Source of the DNA: Desulfobacterales bacterium
GTDB lineage: Bacteria > Desulfobacterota > Desulfobacteria > Desulfobacterales > JAFDCJ01
NCBI GenBank assembly: GCA_029939875.1
Contig: JAOZSC010000091.1
Location: 1-8,236, forward strand
Direction: 5' to 3'
DNA length: 8,236 bases
Shown one piece after another: positions 4,547 to 8,236 of this stretch (the stretch's first letter is position 1; each line of letters opens with the position of its first letter). The notes below the pieces were generated by a model, which saw nothing but the letters and a program-made list of their open reading frames with translations, was not told the DNA's origin and searched no databases. The position numbers were made by a program, and so were the translations under genes.

Positions 4547-7037
4547 ACAACGCTCCTTTCCGGGACATCAGTTCGTCATAGGTGCCCACTTCGAGAATTT
4601 TGCCGGCTTTCATGACCGCCACCTTGTCATAATTTTTAATGGTGTCCAACCGGTGGACAACGGAAACCACGGTGCTCTTTTTCTTCCAGCGGGTTTCCAG
4701 CAGGTTCTGGATGCGTGCCTGGGATTTGTTGTCCAGAGCCGATGTGGCTTCATCCATGATCAATAGCCTGGGGGCCTTTAAAAAGACCCGGGCAATGGCC
4801 AGTTTCTGCTGCTGACCGCCGGACAGCTTGTCTCCCTTGCTGCCGACCTCGAAGTGCATGCCGATTTCAATAATGGCTTCCAGCAGGTCTTCTTCGATCA
4901 GCAACTGAATGATGCTCTGGTCGATGCGCTCCTGGGCCTGGGAGCTGGAAGTTTTGGTTTTACCAAAAAAGATATTGTTCAAAATGGTCTGGGAATAAAT
5001 GTATTCCGAGGCCTGGTAAAAAGAAAATGCATCCGGGTCATCGGCGGTGATTTTTTCACGAAACAACGCCCGGCCTTCCAGTATCAGGGTCTCCAGGATC
5101 TCCGACAAACCGACCATTTTATGGACCCCGGGAATATACCGCAGGGCCAGGTCCAGAAGTCTGCGGCGGTCTTGCGCTTCCAGCTGGTGAAGTTTCTTTT
5201 TCTTCAAATTCATCGCCATGACTTTAAACTCATCCAGTTCCTCGGCACGTATCGGGCTTTGTTTAAAAAATACGGCATCCGGCGGCAGATTTCCAAGAAT
5301 ATCGACTGTTTGTCGGCACAGATTGATCCCCAGGCTCAACAGCGGTCGGGTGAGATCCGCCTGGTCTAAAAATTTCAGAAAATATTCATTTTTGCATAGA
5401 TTGGCTTCGGTAAACTGTTCTTTGTTGGGGGTGCCGAAGGTGAGATTTTCATCGACACTGGAATAATAAAGATACTTGTCTTCATCGAAAAATTCGACAT
5501 AATCCGCCAGATCGGCGCCGTAGTCACGCTGAAAGTTTTTGCGCACGCGGATGATCACCTCTACCAGGTCTTCATTTTTATCGTGATTCAAAAAAGCGTT
5601 CAAGCCGAAGCGCAGAATGTCCACGAAAATACCGGTCTGGTGCAGCGTGGCGATAATGTCATCCAGGGTGGGGACGCCGTCTTTTGAGGGTTGCTCGTTT
5701 CCGTTGGCCAGAGCCTGACAGGAATAAAGAATATTTTCCTCGATACTGCCGTCAAAAATAAAGGGGCTCTGCGCCACGATGCCCATATTGTTGACCATAT
5801 CTTTTTTGGTAAGCGCCGAGACTTCCCGGTCGCCGATCATCACGCTGCCGCTGGTATATTTATACAGCTGACCGATGCACAGCGCCAGGGTGCTTTTGCC
5901 GCTGCCTGAAAATCCCACCAGCGCCAGGTGCTCACCGGCCTTGAGCGACAGGTTGATGCCATCCAGCAGCCGGATGCCGCTGTCGGTGACAAAGGACAGG
6001 TCCTTGACCTCCAGGCTGCCGTCCAGTTCGAAGGGTTCGCGATCCCGGGGCTCGAGGGCATAATCGGACTGCACGTCAAAAAACTGTGTGGTCTTTTTGT
6101 AATTGACGCTGGCGTCCTGGTAAACCTGGTAAAACTCGATGAGTTCTTTCCATGGATCGTAGAGTTTTTCCTGGGCGGATAAAAACGCCACCAGGGCCCC
6201 CAGCTCCAGCTGTCCCTTGATGGTCAGATAGCCGCCCAGAATAAACACCAGAAAAGGTCCCAGGCCGGTGAAAAAATTATTGACGCCCTTGACGCCAAAA
6301 CGGTACAGACTCCAGGCAATCCTGATTCTCAGCAACCGGTCCACCAGCTTGTCATATTTGCGGCTCTCGATACGGTAAGCGCCGTTGCCGTGGATTTCGT
6401 GGATACCGGAAATGGATTCCGCCACCCGGGCGGAAAATTTTCGAGCGGCATCCACCCGGCGCTTGTTGGCACGATTGACACCTCTTTGCAGCACCGGAAT
6501 CAAAAAAAGCACCAGCGGATAAATGCTCAAAGACACCCCCGCCAACAGCGGATTGAGCCAGAACAGGTAGCCGGCAAACGCCAGCAGGGTCAAAATGTTG
6601 GTCACGGGGGAGGCCACCGCTATGCCCGCAAAATTTCCGGGCAGGGTCAACTCCGTACTCAGGGCATTGACAACGGTTCCGGGCTGGGTGTCCCTGAAGA
6701 AGCTGAGCGGCAGCGTCAGGATATGGCGGTACAGCTCTTTTCGCATGCGAGCCGTTGTTGTCTGGGCAATGAGGGTCGAAAAAACAGCCGTCAGGTATTT
6801 GAGCCCGCTGGCAAGAACAACGGCCGCCAGGTACAGCCCGCAATAGCGAAACAGCAAATCGATGTTTCTTAAATTAATGGCTTCATTAACAATGCGTTTT
6901 TGCATCTCCAGCGGCAAGACCCGCGCAAACACCATGATGACGATAATCAACAGAAGCAGCAGCTGGTATTTCAAATTTCCCGGAAATATCCAGGAAAACA
7001 ACGATCGTTTGACAATCGGAATTTCGGCTTCTGCCAT
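4527..7037 (-). CDS. ABC exporter with greatly enlarged nucleotide-binding domain
   Basis: This 836-residue type I (exporter-fold) half transporter carries fused membrane and ATPase domains. The membrane domain is at about 20-315, with helices near 25-42, 63-88, 138-160, 163-184 and 252-275, and a coupling-helix region HILTLPLSFFRDTQPG. The ATPase domain is at about 340-836. Walker A is GFSGSGKST (375-383), the Q-loop glutamine is 423 (VAQSPFIF), the signature LSGGQ is at 738-742, Walker B is LLIMDE (758-763) with D-loop SALD, and the switch histidine is 795. All catalytic residues are intact. Usual exporters have 55-60 residues between Q-loop and signature; this has about 315. No C39 peptidase domain is present, so substrate and leader processing are unknown. 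AAGGAG (7044-7049) is six bases from the ATG. The downstream cNMP-fold gene overlaps it. Two half transporters should dimerise. Confidence 0.93.
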   Translation of the reverse strand: MAEAEIPIVKRSLFSWIFPGNLKYQLLLLLIIVIMVFARVLPLEMQKRIVNEAINLRNIDLLFRYCGLYLAAVVLASGLKYLTAVFSTLIAQTTTARMRKELYRHILTLPLSFFRDTQPGTVVNALSTELTLPGNFAGIAVASPVTNILTLLAFAGYLFWLNPLLAGVSLSIYPLVLFLIPVLQRGVNRANKRRVDAARKFSARVAESISGIHEIHGNGAYRIESRKYDKLVDRLLRIRIAWSLYRFGVKGVNNFFTGLGPFLVFILGGYLTIKGQLELGALVAFLSAQEKLYDPWKELIEFYQVYQDASVNYKKTTQFFDVQSDYALEPRDREPFELDGSLEVKDLSFVTDSGIRLLDGINLSLKAGEHLALVGFSGSGKSTLALCIGQLYKYTSGSVMIGDREVSALTKKDMVNNMGIVAQSPFIFDGSIEENILYSCQALANGNEQPSKDGVPTLDDIIATLHQTGIFVDILRFGLNAFLNHDKNEDLVEVIIRVRKNFQRDYGADLADYVEFFDEDKYLYYSSVDENLTFGTPNKEQFTEANLCKNEYFLKFLDQADLTRPLLSLGINLCRQTVDILGNLPPDAVFFKQSPIRAEELDEFKVMAMNLKKKKLHQLEAQDRRRLLDLALRYIPGVHKMVGLSEILETLILEGRALFREKITADDPDAFSFYQASEYIYSQTILNNIFFGKTKTSSSQAQERIDQSIIQLLIEEDLLEAIIEIGMHFEVGSKGDKLSGGQQQKLAIARVFLKAPRLLIMDEATSALDNKSQARIQNLLETRWKKKSTVVSVVHRLDTIKNYDKVAVMKAGKILEVGTYDELMSRKGALYELVGK
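4854..5738 (-). repeat. Triplicated linker segment inside the ABC ATPase domain
   Basis: Three stretches of the ABC protein follow the same plan. Copy 1 is 434-480 (bases 5598-5738), with ENILYS then DILRFGLN. Copy 2 is 530-572 (5322-5450), with ENLTFG then PLLSLGIN. Copy 3 is 687-728 (4854-4979), with NNIFFG then AIIEIGMH. The distance between the two motifs is 39, 35 and 34 residues. In ordinary exporters the same plan occurs once, just after the Q-loop (a TIxENIxxG element followed by a helix ending in a G-x-x turn before the signature). Copy 3 leads directly into LSGGQ, so it is the canonical one at the signature side, and copy 1 follows the Q-loop directly. The copies have diverged strongly, so the similarity is in pattern and spacing. 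Confidence 0.55.
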
Positions 7038-7410
7038 TGCAAGCTCCTTGATCCCTGGCCGTTTTTAAACCAATACCGGCAGTGGGGAAATGAAACGCCC
7101 TGCATGAATTTTAATATATTACCAACCAATAATTATTACTATTAAATCATACTCATTGACAAGGATAATTTTAGCGGCAAGGTGTCGGCAAAACCCGTTT
7201 GCCTGTCATTTGCCAATGGGCCCCGTGACAATCACATCGCCAATTCGATAACCACTATATGAAAAAGTGTCCGTTGACAATCACGGCCGCCTTCGATATT
7301 TCCATAGACATGGCTCGGTGCCGGTAAATAAAGGTTATCTTAATTGGATCATCTCACGATTAGTTGAAGTCAATTATGGCAAAATTTCGAAATTAGAAGG
7401 TTTTATCGCA
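7038..7410. other. Long intergenic region between the divergent ABC and sensor units
   Basis: I see no credible gene here. It is AT-rich near the ABC start and must contain the ABC operon's promoter, but no clear -35/-10 pair stands out on the minus strand. Two copies of TGACAATCAC lie 49 bp apart at 7226-7235 and 7275-7284. The first sits in GTGACAATCAC, with short GTGA/TCAC symmetry. The second contains a TTGACA (7274-7279), followed 17 bp later by TATTTC, a weak candidate plus-strand promoter. An open frame at 7267-7458 has no ribosome binding site and runs into a repeat, so it is not called. Confidence 0.5.
7226..7284. promoter_or_regulatory. Direct repeat of TGACAATCAC, 49 bp apart
   Basis: Ten identical bases occur at 7226-7235 and 7275-7284 in the same orientation. 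Upstream context is also similar (CCGTGAC and CCGTTGAC). The core TGACAAT is also the arm of the inverted repeat at 1028-1050. The two sites may bind one regulator shared by the units. The evidence is short sequence identity only. Confidence 0.3.
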
Positions 7411-7447
7411 GAGGGTCCAAGGGTTCAAGGATTCCAGGGTTCAAGTG
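7411..7447. repeat. GGTTCAAGG-type repeat, left copy
   Basis: This 37-bp tract is built of degenerate 7-8-bp units of the type GGGTTCAAGGATTCCA. It is an inverted partner of 7640-7676: about 29 of 37 bases match after reverse complementing. It lies eight bases before the start codon of the decayed four-helix-bundle gene. Confidence 0.75.
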
Positions 7448-7454
7448 ACCCGCA

Positions 7455-7654
7455 ATGAAACAGGCGGGTAAAGGGCCACAACATTACCAAGAGTTGAAAA
7501 TCTGGCACAAGTCAGATCAACTTGCATACACAGATATTGTTAACCGGAAATTTTGATTTAATTGAAAAATCTTTATGGGATTTGACATAGCGCAAGTCGA
7601 CAGCGTGTAAAAGCGCTGATAAAGTCTTTAGAAAACAAACCCTTGAATCCTTGA
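7455..7654 (+). pseudogene. Decayed four-helix-bundle (S23/IVP-type) protein gene
   Basis: The frame from the ATG at 7455 encodes a 33-residue N-terminus ending at a TGA at 7554-7556. It contains YQELKIWHKSDQLAYTDIVN, which closely fits the start of four-helix-bundle proteins of the 23S rRNA intervening-sequence family (F-x-E-L-x-V-W-x-K). Fragments of the C-terminus follow in other frames: DIAQVDSV at about 7584-7607, then KALIKSLENKP in a third frame from 7610, with its stop at 7652-7654 inside the right repeat. In intact members these parts are joined and about 70-80 residues of the middle separate them from the N-terminus. That middle is absent here. The gene has therefore lost its core and suffered frameshifts. 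It is too short for a functional protein. Confidence 0.65.
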
Positions 7655-7676
7655 CCCCTTGAATCCCTGAACCCTC
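7640..7676. repeat. GGTTCAAGG-type repeat, right inverted copy
   Basis: Read on the complement, this tract repeats the pattern of 7411-7447 with eight mismatches in 37 positions. The stop codon of the gene remnant lies inside it. The right copy is immediately followed by the hairpin at 7674-7700. Together the two tracts bracket the remnant like the ends of a small mobile or duplicated unit. Confidence 0.75.
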
Positions 7677-7700
7677 TTCTCCAACTAAATTGGAGAAGAG
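7674..7700 (+). promoter_or_regulatory. Perfect 11-bp hairpin in the sensor gene leader
   Basis: CTCTTCTCCAA (7674-7684) pairs perfectly with TTGGAGAAGAG (7690-7700) around the loop CTAAA. It ends 36 bp before the start codon at 7737. The sequence after it (CCTCTTAATTTTAT) is only a weak T-tract. It may be a weak terminator of transcription from the left, or a leader structure protecting or regulating the sensor mRNA. Confidence 0.45.
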
Positions 7701-7736
7701 CCTCTTAATTTTATCGTTTCTATAAGGAACGCGTCC

Positions 7737-8236
7737 ATGCGATATCGCTGGAAGCTGATGATACTGCTGCTGCTTATTGCCCTGGTCCCGGTAGGGACCA
7801 TGCGGATATTCGGGATTCGAGGCGTGCAACTGCTCGGCAACGAACTGGTATCCCGGGCCCGGAAAAATCTAAGCCAACGGGCCACAGACCGGTTGCAGTT
7901 TATGGTCGAATCCTATGCCCAGATGCTCCGGCAGGAGCGGCAGGAGCTGGAAATCGCCCTCATCTTCCAGGCTGACGCGGTGAAACGTCATCTGGCGGAA
8001 CCTGCCGGCGAAGCGATCGGGGTTTATTTTGTCAACAATTTTGGTACCCGGCACATTTTGCCGGCAAACCTGGACACAACACTGGATCATTTCCGGATTA
8101 TTGCAAGCAATAAAATTGAATTGATCAAGGTTAGCTATTCAGCCCAGGTATTTAACGGAACGCCCGATGTCCGACCGGCAGATGTTAAAAGCGATATCGC
8201 CCGTTTGGCCGGCATGACCCCGGTGTACCACAGGCT
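7737..8236 (+). CDS. Membrane-anchored sensor protein, N-terminal part (partial)
   Basis: The frame from the ATG at 7737 stays open to the right edge (166 codons). AAGGA at 7724-7728 is eight bases upstream. The N-terminus MRYRWK is followed by one hydrophobic helix (LMILLLLIALVPVGTM, 7-22), then a long charged amphipathic helix (RARKNLSQRATDRLQFMVES, QMLRQERQELEIAL) and the start of a mixed alpha/beta part (IGVYFVNNFGTRHIL). This is the layout of an extracytoplasmic dCache-like sensor input domain anchored by an N-terminal helix. The output domain is outside the window. Given the STAS/HATPase pair nearby, a SpoIIE/RsbU-type PP2C phosphatase is my leading guess. A histidine kinase, diguanylate cyclase or chemoreceptor would begin in the same way. 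Confidence 0.7.
   Translation, partial: MRYRWKLMILLLLIALVPVGTMRIFGIRGVQLLGNELVSRARKNLSQRATDRLQFMVESYAQMLRQERQELEIALIFQADAVKRHLAEPAGEAIGVYFVNNFGTRHILPANLDTTLDHFRIIASNKIELIKVSYSAQVFNGTPDVRPADVKSDIARLAGMTPVYHR

Noticed and set aside
4854..5369. Plus-strand open frame of 171 codons inside the ABC gene
   Set aside because: The minus strand has conserved ABC motifs here, while the plus-strand product matches nothing I recognise and lacks a ribosome binding site.
7267..7458. 63-codon open frame starting at GTG
   Set aside because: It has no ribosome binding site, an unconvincing composition, and its end is coded by the GGTTCAAGG repeat.
7411..7676. CRISPR array
   Set aside because: The repeats are short degenerate 7-8-bp units within two tracts in opposite orientation, with no regular spacers.
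7512..7829. Minus-strand open frame of 105 codons
   Set aside because: It spans the gene remnant, the repeat, the hairpin and the start of the sensor gene, so it is a chance frame.

Overview
The window looks like a piece of a moderately GC-rich, Gram-negative chromosome. My best guess is a deltaproteobacterium-type organism (Desulfobacterota). I base this on the mix of partner-switching signalling genes, a secreted protein with a type I signal peptide, and degenerate GGTTCAAGG repeats around a decayed four-helix-bundle gene. This is an impression, not a proven assignment.

Layout. From the left, a plus-strand group runs to about 3002. It holds the C-terminal part of a polytopic membrane protein that resembles OPT-type peptide transporters (entering from outside the window), a gap of about 140 bp with a promoter and two operator-like palindromes, a secreted protein of unknown function (1137-1760), an unknown protein that seems to be a tandem duplication (1757-2635), and a PqqD-like protein (2622-3002). 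The last three genes overlap at their ends and form one transcription unit. Only 42 bp later it meets a convergent minus-strand group, read from right to left: a large ABC exporter (7037-4527), a cyclic-nucleotide-binding-fold protein (4546-4025), an RsbW/SpoIIAB-like ATPase (3880-3449) and an RsbV/SpoIIAA-like STAS protein (3377-3045). From 7038 to 7736 no intact gene is seen. This stretch holds paired TGACAATCAC sites, a decayed four-helix-bundle (23S rRNA intervening-sequence type) gene between two inverted copies of a GGTTCAAGG-type repeat, and an 11-bp hairpin in the leader of the next gene. At 7737 a membrane-anchored sensor protein starts on the plus strand and runs off the right edge.

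How it may work together. STAS protein and HATPase form a phosphorylation-dependent partner switch. The truncated sensor could be the cognate SpoIIE/PP2C-type phosphatase, but its catalytic part lies outside the window. No sigma factor is visible. The two groups bring together a putative peptide uptake protein, a PqqD-like peptide-binding protein and an ABC exporter, so a peptide-handling or peptide-signalling locus controlled by a partner switch is a reasonable hypothesis, not a demonstrated one.

The most unusual single item is the ABC protein. Its Walker A, Q-loop, LSGGQ, Walker B and H-loop are intact, but about 315 residues separate Q-loop and signature instead of the usual 55-60. The extra part appears to be two additional degenerate copies of the segment that normally links them.
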